From: Ichthyophis bannanicus | Taxonomy: Eukaryota > Chordata > Amphibia > Gymnophiona > Ichthyophiidae | NCBI GenBank assembly: GCA_033557465.1 | Contig: CM066039.1 | Span: 396,447,440-396,511,439 of the forward strand | Length of the DNA: 64,000 nucleotides | Reading direction: 5' to 3' | Part shown: one piece after another, positions 21,793-31,649 of the stretch | Position numbering within the stretch: position 1 is the first letter of the stretch | Layout of the letters: the number at the start of each line of letters is the position of its first letter | Program-made: the position numbers and the translations under genes | The notes under the pieces: model-generated | What the model was told of the DNA's origin: nothing | Databases searched by the model: none | The model's input: only the letters and a program-made list of their open reading frames with translations

Positions 21793-23716
21793 TATGAAAA
21801 AAGAGCCAAACGACGAAACCTGGAAACAGCACAAGCACTGGCAAGTCAAATGCAAGGCACTGATAAGGCAGGCAAAGGGAGAATTTGAGAAGAAGCTTGC
21901 TGCGGAAGCAAAAACGCGAAATAAAGACTTTTTCAAGTACATTCATAGCAAAAAACCTGTGAGTCAGCTGGTCCATTTGATGATAGAGGGGTTAAAGGGG
22001 CACTAAGAGGCGACAAGGCAATAGCGGAGAGACTGAATGAATTCTTTGCTTCAGTCTAAGATGTAGGGATGTTACCTATGACTCAAGTGGTATTTAAAGG
22101 TGCGAAAGAATTGAAGGAAATATTGATACATCGTGAAGATGTATTACAACTATTAGATAAACTGAAGAGTAGAAAATCACCTGGGCCTGATGGTATACAT
22201 CCAAGGGTGTTAAAAGAACTGAAATATGAGATTGCAGACCTGCTGTTAGTAATCTGTGAACTATCATTAAAATCATCTCTAATACTTGAAGATTGGAGGA
22301 TTGCCAATGTAACACCAATTTTTAAAAAGGGTTCCAGGGGTGATCTGGGAAACTACACGACCGGTGAGCAGGATGTCAGTACCGGGAAAAATGGTAGAAA
22401 CCATCATAAAGAATAAAATTACTCAGCACGTAGATAGTCATGGCCTAATGGGAGACAGCCAACATGGCTTTAGACAAGGAAGATCTTGTCTTACTAATCT
22501 GTTATGTTTTATTGAAGGTGTGAATAAACAGGTGGACAAAGGTGAGTCGGTTGATATAGTGTATCTGGACTTTCAGAAAGCCTTTGATAAGGTCCCTCAT
22601 CAGAGACTTTTGGCAAAACTAAACAGTCATGGGATAGGAGGCAGTGTACTATTGTGGATCAGGAACTTGTTAAAAGATAGAAAGCAGAAGGTAGGGCTAA
22701 ATGGCCAATTTTCCCAATGGAGAAAGGTGAATAGTGGTGTACCCCAGGGATCTGTGCTGGGTCCGCTGCTTTTTGACATATTCATAAATGACCTGGAAAG
22801 TGGAATAACAAGTGAGGTTATCAAATTTGCAGATGACACAAAACTATTTAAAGTTGTTAAAACCCAAGAGGATTGTGGAAAATTGCAAGAGGATCTTGAT
22901 AAATTGGAAGACTGGGCATCAAAATGGCAGATGAAATTTAATGTGGACAAGTGCAAAGTTATGCACCTAGGGAAGAACAACCCAAACTATGGTTACACGA
23001 TGCAAGGTTCCACATTAGGAACCACCACCCAGGAAAAAGATTTAGGCGTCATTGTGGATACCATGTTAAAACCCTCGGCCCAGCGTGCAGCGGCGGCCAA
23101 GAGAGCAAATAGAATGCTAGGTATGATAAGGAAAGGAATGGAAAATAAAACAAAAGATATTATAATGCCTCTATATCGTTCCATGGTGAGACCGCACCTT
23201 GAATATTGCGTGCAACTCTGGTCGCCGTATCTTAAAAAGGATATAGCATTATTAGAAAAGGTTTAGAGAAGAGCCACCAAAATGGTAAAGGGGATGGAAG
23301 GATACTTCTATGAAGAGAGGCTAAAACGGTTAGGGCTCTTTAACCTGGAAAAGAGACGGCTGAGGGGAGATATGATAGAAGTCTATAAATTAATGAACAG
23401 AGTGGAACGGGTAAACGTAGATCGATTGTTTACGTTATCAGAATATAGAAAGACTAGGGGACATGCAATGAAGCTACAGGGTAAACTATTTAAGACTAAT
23501 AAAAGAAAATATTTTTTCACTCAACGTGTAATCAAGCTCTGGAATTTGTTACCGGAGGATGTAGTAAAGGCTGTTAGTGTAGCTGGGTTTAAAAAAAGGT
23601 TTGGACAAGTTCCTGGAGGAAAGGTCCATAAACCATTATTAAGAAGGGACCCAGGATATCAATGCTTGACCAAGTACAAGCATTGTGGAACCTGTGTCTT
23701 TTGGGGAAACTGCTAG
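21793..23716 (+). pseudogene. CR1-type reverse transcriptase (broken)
   Basis: RT signatures in order: SRKSPGPDGIHPRVLKEL (22168-22221), then HGFRQGRSCLTNLLCF, YLDFQKAFDKVPH, NSGVPQGSVLGPLLFDIF, KFADDTKLF, FNVDKCKVMHLG and KDLGVIVD. The conserved C-terminal region follows ([46 protein letters not shown]). A frameshift near 22340-22370 and a TAG at 23264-23266 break the frame, with a second frameshift near 23600. It is otherwise well preserved, so the copy is relatively young. Confidence 0.9.
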
Positions 23717-23812
23717 GTACATATGACCTAGATTGGCCACTGTTGGAAACAGGATAATGGGCTTGATGGACCTTGGTCTGACACAGTATGGCATATCTTA
23801 TGTTCTTATGAA
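21793..23812 (+). mobile_element. CR1-type LINE, 5'-truncated, nearly intact RT
   Basis: It starts in the linker before RT (HKHWQVKCKALIRQAKGEFE) and runs to the family 3' end (gtctgacacagtatggcata, then ttatgttcttatg). The same family recurs at 34870, 42750, 45665/49250 and several tails. Confidence 0.92.
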
Positions 23813-23861
23813 AATCGCATTGATGAACCTCCAGAAAGCCAACAAATCACAAAAACAAACG

Positions 23862-24116
23862 GAGGTAGACACGGCCACAAGTGAGAAAGGTAAATAAACC
23901 CAACTCACCTGAGTTTCGGCAAACTCGCCTGCATCAGGGGTCAAGATGAATAAACAGCAATAAGCTCAGTACATTGTTGTAGAGCAGTTTAAGGGTTTAA
24001 CCTGAGCTTATTGCTGTTTATCCATCTTGACCCCTGATGCAGGCGAGTTTGATGAAACTCAGCTGAGTTGGGTTTCTTTTTCATTCTCAACTGTGGCCAT
24101 GTCCACCTCTGTTTGT
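23862..24116. mobile_element. Inverted repeat with hammerhead-like arms (possible Penelope-type remnant)
   Basis: Two arms of about 105 bases face each other around a ~45-base spacer centred near 23985. Each arm, read outward from the centre, contains cccctgatgcaggcgagttt followed by a gaaac and a gttgggttt segment. This resembles a hammerhead core (ctgatg...gaaac) but with an extra base in the first conserved box. Inverted pseudo-LTRs are known for Penelope-like elements. A foldback MITE is the alternative. Confidence 0.5.
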
Positions 24117-24288
24117 CTGTTTTTGGGCTATGAAAATCCCCCCTAGGTTCTGCTGTGTGATGCCTGAGGGTCCCGTTTTCTCATGGCAATTCGCAGCACA
24201 GAAAGATGCCCAGTGACAGGGGCAGACACAGTGGATCCCCTTATAGCAACAGGATAAAATCAAAATAAACATAACTCTTTTATCTCAG
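24117..24288. other. Unassigned sequence
   Basis: Short spacer with no recognised feature. Confidence 0.4.
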
Positions 24289-24930
24289 GGGTGACCTGCA
24301 CGGAGCGGTGGGTACACCCCTAAACAAAGGCATGGGGAGGGGTTGCCTGCATGGAGGGGTGGGTACACCACTAAACAAAGGCTTGGGGAGGGGTTGCCTG
24401 CATGGAGGGGTGGGTACACCACTAAACAAAGGCATGGGGAGGGGTTGCCTGCATGGAAGGGTGGGTACACCACTAAACAAAGGCAGGGGGAGGGGTTGCC
24501 TGCGTGGAGGGATGGGTACACCACTAACAAAGGCATGGGGAGGGGTTGCCTGCATGGATGGGTGGGTACACCACTAAACAAAGGCATGGGGAGGGGTTGC
24601 CTGCATGGAGGGGTGGGTACACCACTAAACAAAGGCATGGGGAGGGGTTGCCTGCATGGAGGGGTGGGTACACCACTAAACAAAGGCATGGGGAGGGGTT
24701 GCCTGCATGGAAGGGTGGGTACACCACTAAACAAAGGCATGGGGAGGGGTTGCCTGCATGGAGGGGTGGGAGCACCCCTAAACAAAGGCATGGAGAGGGG
24801 TTGCCTGCTTGGAGGGATGGGTACATCCCTAAACAAAGGCATGGAGAGGGGTTGCCTGCATGGAGGGGTGGGTACACCCCTAAACAAAGGCATGGGGAGG
24901 GGTTGCCTGCATGGAGGGGTGGGAGCACCT
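24289..24930. repeat. 51-bp minisatellite, about 12-13 units
   Basis: The unit is ggggttgcctgcatggaggg + gtgggtacaccactaaacaa + aggcatgggga (51 bases). The period is divisible by three, so several frames stay open as 17-residue repeats on both strands. These frames have no start context or domain and are not called as genes. Confidence 0.95.
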
Positions 24931-25012
24931 ACTCTTGCTGCCTTGCTGGGCAGACTAGATGGACCATACTGGTCTTTTATCTGCCGTCATTTACTATGTT
25001 ACTATGTTACTC
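24931..25012 (+). mobile_element. LINE 3' end adjoining the 51-bp minisatellite
   Basis: tgggcagactagatggacca followed by tctgccgtcatttactatg is a 3'-terminal block. A diverged form is seen at about 44489-44540. The 51-bp units probably arose inside this 3' UTR. Confidence 0.5.
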
Positions 25013-25434
25013 AGCGGTACAGAACAATGTGTGTTCCTCAGTCCTCACGGTGCCCTCACACATCGCGATCGAAGGGAGGGTTTTTGGGATCTGAGCAGCT
25101 TTCTCTGCAGAGGGGCCATCCATTCTTTTGCAAAACACACTTAAAACTGACAGTCTGTGTCAGATTTCTATTTATTTCTTTCTGTGCAAATATTGGTCTA
25201 TATTTGGAGTTTCCCTCTAAGCTTCTAAGTGAAGAGAAACAGGATCTTGGTGGCAAAGTGCCAACCAGAGTCACAACTACGGTACAAAAGCTTATTAATA
25301 TTCTAGAATAAATCTTTCATCGGTTCCCTATTTGAGTATTTTGTTTGTTGTGTTAACTGTGCTACGGAAATAAGAAATCCCAGTAACTAAGGAGGTCTTT
25401 CAGTCCCAAAGAATAATAAACACCTTGGACTCTT
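25013..25434. other. Unassigned sequence
   Basis: No gene or repeat was recognised. The stretch is moderately AT-rich. Confidence 0.4.
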
Positions 25435-25528
25435 TATGGTATCCTGCTGTCGAACTCTCTCCAGAGTGGGAATAATGCAATGTCCCTGGAGCACTGATGC
25501 CTCGTCATCCAGAGTGGGAATAAAAGAT
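25435..25528. repeat. Left end of the ~50-bp minisatellite array
   Basis: Two degenerate units of the ccagagtgggaataa type lie here. The main array resumes at 34291 after the DIRS insertion. Confidence 0.75.
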
Positions 25529-26242
25529 GGTTACTCACCTGTAGCAGGTGTTCGCCATGGACAGCAGGAATTAGTCATCACGTATGGGTACGTCTCCACA
25601 TGGGGCTCCTTTGGGAATGCTCCCCAGCTTCTATTGGAAGCTTTAGGGAGCTCCACCATGCCTGAACACCTCCTTCCCACCTGCCACAGTGGCGCCATCT
25701 TGATTCAGTCTGATAACATAGCTGTAGCAGAAGGCAACTCCTTAGCAGGTGGGAGGGTTGTGAGAACTAATTCCTGCTGTCCATGGAGAACACCTGCTAC
25801 AGATGACTAACTGCCTTTTCTCCGTGGACAAGCAGGAATGAGTCTTCACGTATGGGACTCCCAAGCTACAGGTTACAAAAAACTAGGGAAGCCACCGAGA
25901 AGCCCAAGAGGGGCAAAATTCAGCTGCAGTTTGGCAACAAGCCTGATGGCCAACTAAACACAATAGCAGTGATTCTCTCTTCTCTTTTTTGTTTTGTAGC
26001 CTGGACAGAATAGAATGGGCCTAGGGGGGATGGAGTTGGTTTCTAATCCCCAAACAGATTCATGAGTACAGATTGGCCGAAATTGCTGTCACATCAGGAA
26101 TCCTCGTCTAGGCACTAGTAAAATGTGAATGTGTGGACTGAAGACACATCATAGCAGGTCTCTTCCATGGAGACCGAGCATAAGTTGACCACCAACACAT
26201 CTATGGCTCCGACATTGTGAGCTGTGACATGACCATCAAGGC

Positions 26243-27050
26243 TCAGGGCAGCCTGGACATAAGCAAAGAGATGCAGTCTGCTAGCCAAACCAAAAGAGAG
26301 TGTTTGAAAATGGCAGCCCCTATCTTGCTGGGATTGAAAGAAACAAAAAGTTGGATGAACTTTCTATGGGCTTGTGTCCACTCCAAGTAGAAGGCTAAGG
26401 CTCGCTTGCAGTCCAACATGTGCAACACAGCTTCCCTTTTGTGGGCATGAGGTCTTGGGAAAAATGTTGGAAGAAGAATTGACTGATTAAGGTGGAACTC
26501 CAGCACCACTTTTGGAAGGAATTTAGGATGAGTATGGAGGACTGCTTATTATGGTAGAATATGGTGTAAGGCAGATGAACTATTAGGGCCTGAAGCTCAC
26601 TCACTCTGCATGCTAAAGTGACTGCCACCAGAAACAATACCTTTCAGGTCAAGAACTTCAGAGGATGGGAAATGACCCGCTCAAAGGGAACTTTAGTGAG
26701 CTGCGCAAGAACCGCATTGAGGTCCCAAGACACTAAGGGAGGCTTATAGGGAGGCTTCAAGAGAAGCAACTCTACATAAAGTGGACAACTAAAGGCTGTA
26801 TAGAGATGGACTTGCCTTCCACACCTCGATGGTAAGCTCCAATTGCACTGAGGTGGACCCAGACAGAGTTGGACTTAAGTCCAGACTTGGAGAGGTGCAG
26901 ATGATATTCCAGCAGTTTTTGTGTAGAACAGACAAAAGGATCTAGGGCCTGGCCCTCACACCAGACAGCAAACTTCTTCCACTTGCAAGAGTAAGACTTT
27001 CATAGAAGCCTTCCTGGAGGCCAAGAGGACTTTGGTAACACCGTCCAACA
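26243..27050 (-). pseudogene. DIRS tyrosine recombinase remnant
   Basis: Minus-strand fragments in two frames read FLVAVTLACRVSELQAL, then VLEFHLNQSI, FFPRPHAHKREAVLHMLDCKRALAFYLEW. These are typical of the DIRS recombinase, including the conserved RVSEL box with its catalytic arginine. A frameshift lies near 26500. The enzyme would insert a circular DNA intermediate. Confidence 0.75.
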
Positions 27051-27494
27051 GGTTGAGCTCAGACAACATTAGCCTCTCAAAATCCATGAAGGTCAAGAAT
27101 CAGATGTTGTGGTGCAACATTGCCCCACCCCCCTGCATTATAAGATTGGGTGCATGGCCAAGCAATAGCAGCTCCTGACTGGAGAGCTGTAGCAGGAGAG
27201 GAAACCACAGCTGTCTGGGCCAGTAGGGAACAATTCAAATCATTGTGCCACCATCTGTTTGAGCTTCAGGAGAGTCTTTACAATGAGAGGTATTGGAGGA
27301 TAAGTGTATAGAAGACCCTCCCTCCTGTGAAAGAGGAAAGCACCTGACACTAGTCTGCTGTGTGATCTTACTCTGCAACAGAACTGACAGGGGTGGCTCT
27401 ATAATGAGGCCGAGTGAGGCGGTAGCCTCAGGCGGCAACTTTTTGGGGGTGGCAAAATTGCCCCCAAAAAGACCGCCTCACTCAGCCTTCAAAA

Positions 27495-27815
27495 TAAAAA
27501 TTAAAAAATCTCCTTGGGCTGCAGCAGCGGCAGTGGCAGAATGAAGAGCCCCACAGTCATGGCAGCCACCTCTGAGCCGAGCCCATTTCCCCTCTGCGCC
27601 AGCTCAGCTTTAACAGAGACGTGCAAAAGGGAAACACTCTCCCTTCACGTGGCTCTACAAAGCTGAGCCAGCACAGAGGGAAACACTGCTTGGCACAGCT
27701 CTCCGGGGAGGCGGGGTGGGGGCCACAGCTGCGGGGCTCTTCATTCTGCCACTGCCACCGCTACAGTAGCAGTGACAGCTGCTTCTTCAGCCTGAGGAGT
27801 TTTTTTTTATTTTTT
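27495..27815. repeat. Degraded palindrome inside the second hAT element
   Basis: Arms share ggcagtggcagaatgaagag / ctcttcattctgccactgcc. An inner pair is built on ctcagctttaacagag / ctctacaaagctgag near the centre at about 27640. Confidence 0.8.
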
Positions 27816-27821
27816 CAATTT

Positions 27822-28850
27822 CCCTGGACTGGGGGGGGGGGGCTAGGACTGGAAATGGGCTGATGGAGGGGTTAGAACTGGAAATGGGCTGATGGGAGGT
27901 TAGGACTGAAAATGGGATGATGGGGGGGTTAGGACTGGTAATGGGCTATGATGGGGGTTAGAACTGGAAATGGGCTGATCGGGAGGGGGGGCTAGGACTG
28001 GTAATGGGCTATCGGGGGGCTAGGACTGGAAATGGGCTGATGGGGCAGTTAAAACTGGAAATGGACTGATGGGGGTTTATAATTGGAAATGGGTTGATCG
28101 GGAGGGGGCTAGGACTGGTAATGGGCTGATTGGTGGGGTTAGGTCTGGAAATGGGTTGATTAGGGGGGCTAGGACAGTAAATGGGCTGATTGGGGGCTAG
28201 TACTGAAAATAGACTTATTGGGGGGTTATGACTGGTAATGGGCAGATGGGGGGGCTAGTACTGGAAATGAGTTAGGACTGGTAATGGGCTGATTGGGGGG
28301 CTAGGATTGGAGTGGGCTGATAAGGGGGATAGGACTGAAAATGGGCTGGGACAGGAAATGGGCTAATGGGGGAGGGGAGTGCTGCTGGCCCTGGAAGAAA
28401 ACTAGGGGCTAGGGCTACAAATGGGCTAATGATGGGGGATGGTAGAATAGGACTGGAAGGGAGCAGATACTGAGAGGGTCTGCCAGGAGAAGGAGGGGGC
28501 AGGAAGGGAGCTGACACCTGGGATGTACTGAAGGGGGACTGGAAGTGAGCTGACACTTGGGGATGGGAGTGGTTGGTGGCTGGGTAATGGGGAGGAGGCT
28601 GGAAGGGAGCTGACTGGGGGGTGGCACTGAGAGTGGATCTGAGCTGATACCCGGGATGGTATTTGGAATAGAAGGGGCTGCACAGTGGGGAAGGAGGGGG
28701 ACTGGAAGGGAATGGATATCAGTGGTAGTCGTGGGAATGCAAGGTGGTAGACATTGGAAGGTACTGGGAGGGGAGGACTGGAAAGGGGTCTGATACTGGG
28801 GAGGGTTACTGGAACTGGAAATGGGCTGATGGAAGGAAGTGAAGAAAACA
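27822..28850. repeat. G-rich minisatellite of the second hAT element
   Basis: Irregular ~25-45-base units with core ctaggactggaaatgggctg. The second half of the 18945-19760 array has the same core, which points to common descent of the two carrier elements. Confidence 0.9.
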
Positions 28851-29697
28851 AAAGAAGAGATAAGAAATGGCAAATCGACCATAGACCACAGAAAGAGAGC
28901 TAAGAGAAGACAGGAAAGCAGAAGCCTCAGATCGGGACCAGCATGATCAGAGAATAAAATGGTCAGACAACAAAGGTAGGAAAAATAATTTTATTTCATT
29001 TTAGTGATTGGACTTTGTGCTATCTTTATATTTTACACAGTATGGGGGAACTGCATCTCTTATTTGTCTGATGTTGCACTGCATGTGGACTCTGGCTTCT
29101 TGGGGTTTCAGTTTAAATTTTGTCTACATATTTTTATTTTTACTTTAGATTTTGGTTACTTATTCTGTACCTGGTGAGGGTCTGTGTTCTGAGTGTGTGA
29201 CTGAGGTCAGGTGTTCTGTTAACATGGAGTTTGTACATAAAGATCTATACTGTACTGTAGTAATTTGACTTGTTCAGCTTTTCAAAGAGGTTTATGGATA
29301 TTCCAGGGCCTACTGTAGTATTTACAGTGACACTTTTTTTGGATGGGCTCCTTATGTGAGTTTTGGAAGTTTGTGCTGATATGGTATGGTATGGTAGGTT
29401 TGCTCTTTGTTGTAGGGTTTTGTAATAGTTCACAATATGCCTGGTACTGGAGAATAGTGGTTGTTGTTGTGGTTGTTGTTAGTGAGATGAACAGAACCAG
29501 ATTTCTTTTTTAAATATTGAGTTCTGTGGGTGAATGTTCTGGTTCTGCTCTGCACCTACCGTGGACGCAAAATAAATATTGAAAAAGAAAAATCAAGAAC
29601 CATAACGCAGTTTATAACAAAATAAAAATGAGCTATAATTTAGTTTTATAAACTCTGTTGTTGGTTCTTGTTGTCTTTTAGTTCCTTGGCGTGCAAA

Positions 29698-30135
29698 CAG
29701 GACCGTACCTAGCCCTGTGCAAGTAGTGAAGCCGCACAGGGCAGAAAGGCTTGGGGGGTGTATTTCGGCTGTCTGCTGTTGCCCTGCCGCCACTGGCAGG
29801 ACAATAGCAGGCAGCCAAAATGGCCCCCAAGCTTTTTTTCAGCACTTTAAGCAGGTCTGGTCCCTCCCTCCTCCGATGCGATATCAGAGCAGGGAGGGAG
29901 AGATCTGCTTAGAGTGCCGGCGCCTTTCAGATCGCGCGCATGCCCCCCTCCTCCTCTCCCTATACCTCCATCCAGCGCTGCCTGCTCTTTCCCTGCTGCC
30001 GGCACCGCCATGAAAAAAACCAGGGCAGCAGCAGGGAAAGAGCAGGCAGCGCTGGACAGAGGTATGGGGGGTGAGGGGGGCATGCGCCCGAGCTGCAAGT
30101 CGCACAGGGTGCAATTGCAGCTCGATACGGCCCTG
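29698..30135. mobile_element. hAT-type MITE nested in the second hAT element
   Basis: The left end is caggaccgtacctagccctg and the reverse-complemented right end is cagggccgtatcgagctg. Flanks cgtgcaaa (29690-29697) and tgtacaaa (30136-30143) match at 6 of 8. An internal inverted repeat is centred near 30013 (cgctgcctgctctttccctg and its complement). Confidence 0.75.
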
Positions 30136-30305
30136 TGTACAAACATCTTGCATTTCCTCCATATAATCTAATCAGCTTTTTGGTTTGGTTCAGTCTCTGA
30201 TTGGATTTCTGAAAAAGCCCTGCCCCCTCTAAGGTAGGGGTGGGGGGCACCATCTCATTCTTCGCCTCAGGCAGCAGATTGCCTTGAGCCGCCCCTGAGG
30301 ACTGA

Positions 30306-30594
30306 TCCATATTAAACACACTGAGCACCTGTGGTGCTTTTCCTATTTGTTTTTTTTGTGACAATCTCCTGTTGAGATTGCATTAATATTGGCCATCGAC
30401 TATACTTTATTGGTCTTGGCTCTCTCCAACAATTTAGCCCCCTGATGAAAGCACTGCCGAAATGCAGCTGTGTAGGGGTGTTTGAATAAAGGACTATTTG
30501 ACCTTCTCACCCTTGTGTGTTTCCTGATCTTCAGCGAGATAGGACGTGTGTTTTGTTGTGATCTTCCATAACCTGACAGCTTCCCAATACAGAC
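30306..30594 (+). mobile_element. Penelope-like element fragment with hammerhead motif
   Basis: The stretch carries a hammerhead-type core (see 30438-30478) followed by gtttgaataaaggactattt. Hammerhead motifs of this short-stem form are known in the pseudo-LTRs of Penelope-like retroelements. No GIY-YIG or RT coding is present. The borders are uncertain. Confidence 0.5.
30438..30478 (+). ncRNA. Hammerhead ribozyme motif (minimal, Penelope type)
   Basis: Conserved boxes CTGATGA (30442-30448) and GAAA (30459-30462) enclose a tiny stem II (gc-act-gc). Helix III is built on the palindromic cagctg. A gta precedes the GGGG that can pair with the CCCC before CTGATGA to form helix I, and gta fits the NUH cleavage rule. 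Cleavage has not been tested. Confidence 0.62.
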
Positions 30595-30602
30595 ACTACA
30601 AC

Positions 30603-30947
30603 CACTGTTCCCTCTAAGCTGTGCGCGTGTGCGCGCGCACACACCTCGCCGAGCGAGCGCACATACTTTATAACAGAGCGCACAAAAATTACGGTTCTGA
30701 TTCTGATAGAAAACAACACAGACATCTTAAAATTTAAAAGTTGTGTATTTACGGTTTTCACAAGTTCTACAATATTATCTAGAGCAATCAATGTGGTGTA
30801 CATACTGTATTCTGACATGTAGTCACATTTTAAAGTATAGAACTCCGAGTGTCGTTATGTGCCGCACAAAAATTTAACCTTCCTTCAAAAGCTGCACAGC
30901 TGATATTTTATGCGCACACAGCCTACAGAAAATTAGAGGGAACATTG
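30603..30947. mobile_element. hAT-type MITE
   Basis: Ends are cactgttccctctaa and, reverse-complemented, caatgttccctctaa. A perfect 8-bp target duplication actacaac is at 30595-30602 and 30948-30955. It is 345 bp long and interrupts DIRS-derived sequence. Confidence 0.87.
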
Positions 30948-30955
30948 ACTACAAC

Positions 30956-31560
30956 CCTTTCCTCCCTGCTTGTTGATGTAGAACATGGCGACCTGATTGT
31001 CTGCCTGAATCAAGACAATGTGGTTGACCAGTTGATCTCAGAAAGCCCTTAGAACATTCTCAACTACTCTTAGTTCCAAGAAGTTGATCTGATGGAGACT
31101 TTCTTGCATGGACCAATTGCTCTGGGTGTGCAACCCATTGAGATGAGCTCCCCACCCCAGCTTGGGAGTTAGAACTTTTTGGGGTGGAGCAATTTTGAAA
31201 TAAAGACCTTTGAGCAAATTGTAGTGGATTGTCCACCAGTGTAATAAGTGAATGAGAGGGGCGGTAACACACAGACGATCTCTAAGTCGACCTGTGGCTT
31301 GGGTCCATTGAGTCCTCAGAGTCCACTGAGCCTGCCTCATTTGGAGGCATACTAAGGGCATGACATGTACTATAGAGGCCATGTGGCCTAGTACTGTCAA
31401 CATCTTGTGAGCTGTTATCTGCTGACTCAGTTGAGTTTCCCGCACAAGTGCTGTCAATCTGAGAAGTCGGTCATGCAGCAGGAAGGTTCTCACCTGAATC
31501 ATGTCAAGCAGGGCTCCAATGAAATACAAATGTTGGGTGGGCTGAAGGTAGGACAAACCC
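30956..31560 (-). pseudogene. DIRS RT C-terminus and RNase H remnant
   Basis: The minus strand reads YFIGALLDMIQVRTFLLHDR, then KMLTVLGHMASIVHVMPLVC, TPKLGWGAHLNG and QADNQVAMFYINKQGG, the RT thumb/RNase H series of DIRS elements. The RT catalytic core that should lie between Gag and this segment is not present. Only ~100 bases separate it from Gag, so an internal deletion is likely. Confidence 0.72.
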
Positions 31561-31649
31561 TAGTAGTTCCAACACCCGAATGGTCAATCATGTTGATTCT
31601 TGAACTCTGTCCGGAGGGTTTTCTACAGCGATTGTTAGAAGATTGCCTA

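Larger units (their letters stand above)
27388..30297. mobile_element. Second hAT-type palindrome/minisatellite element, inserted in DIRS
   Basis: The left TIR is caggggtggctct and the reverse-complemented right TIR is caggggcggctca. Target duplications agaactga (27380-27387) and aggactga (30298-30305) match at 7 of 8. It has the same layout as 18423-20662: a degraded palindrome (about 27495-27815), a T-rich stretch and ccctggactggg, a G-rich minisatellite (27822-28850), then a 3' arm. A smaller hAT element sits inside at 29698-30135. Confidence 0.85.

Noticed and set aside
24285..25311. Open frames of up to 322 codons with 17-residue repeats
   Set aside because: They result from the 51-bp period being divisible by three, are open in several frames on both strands, and show no gene features.
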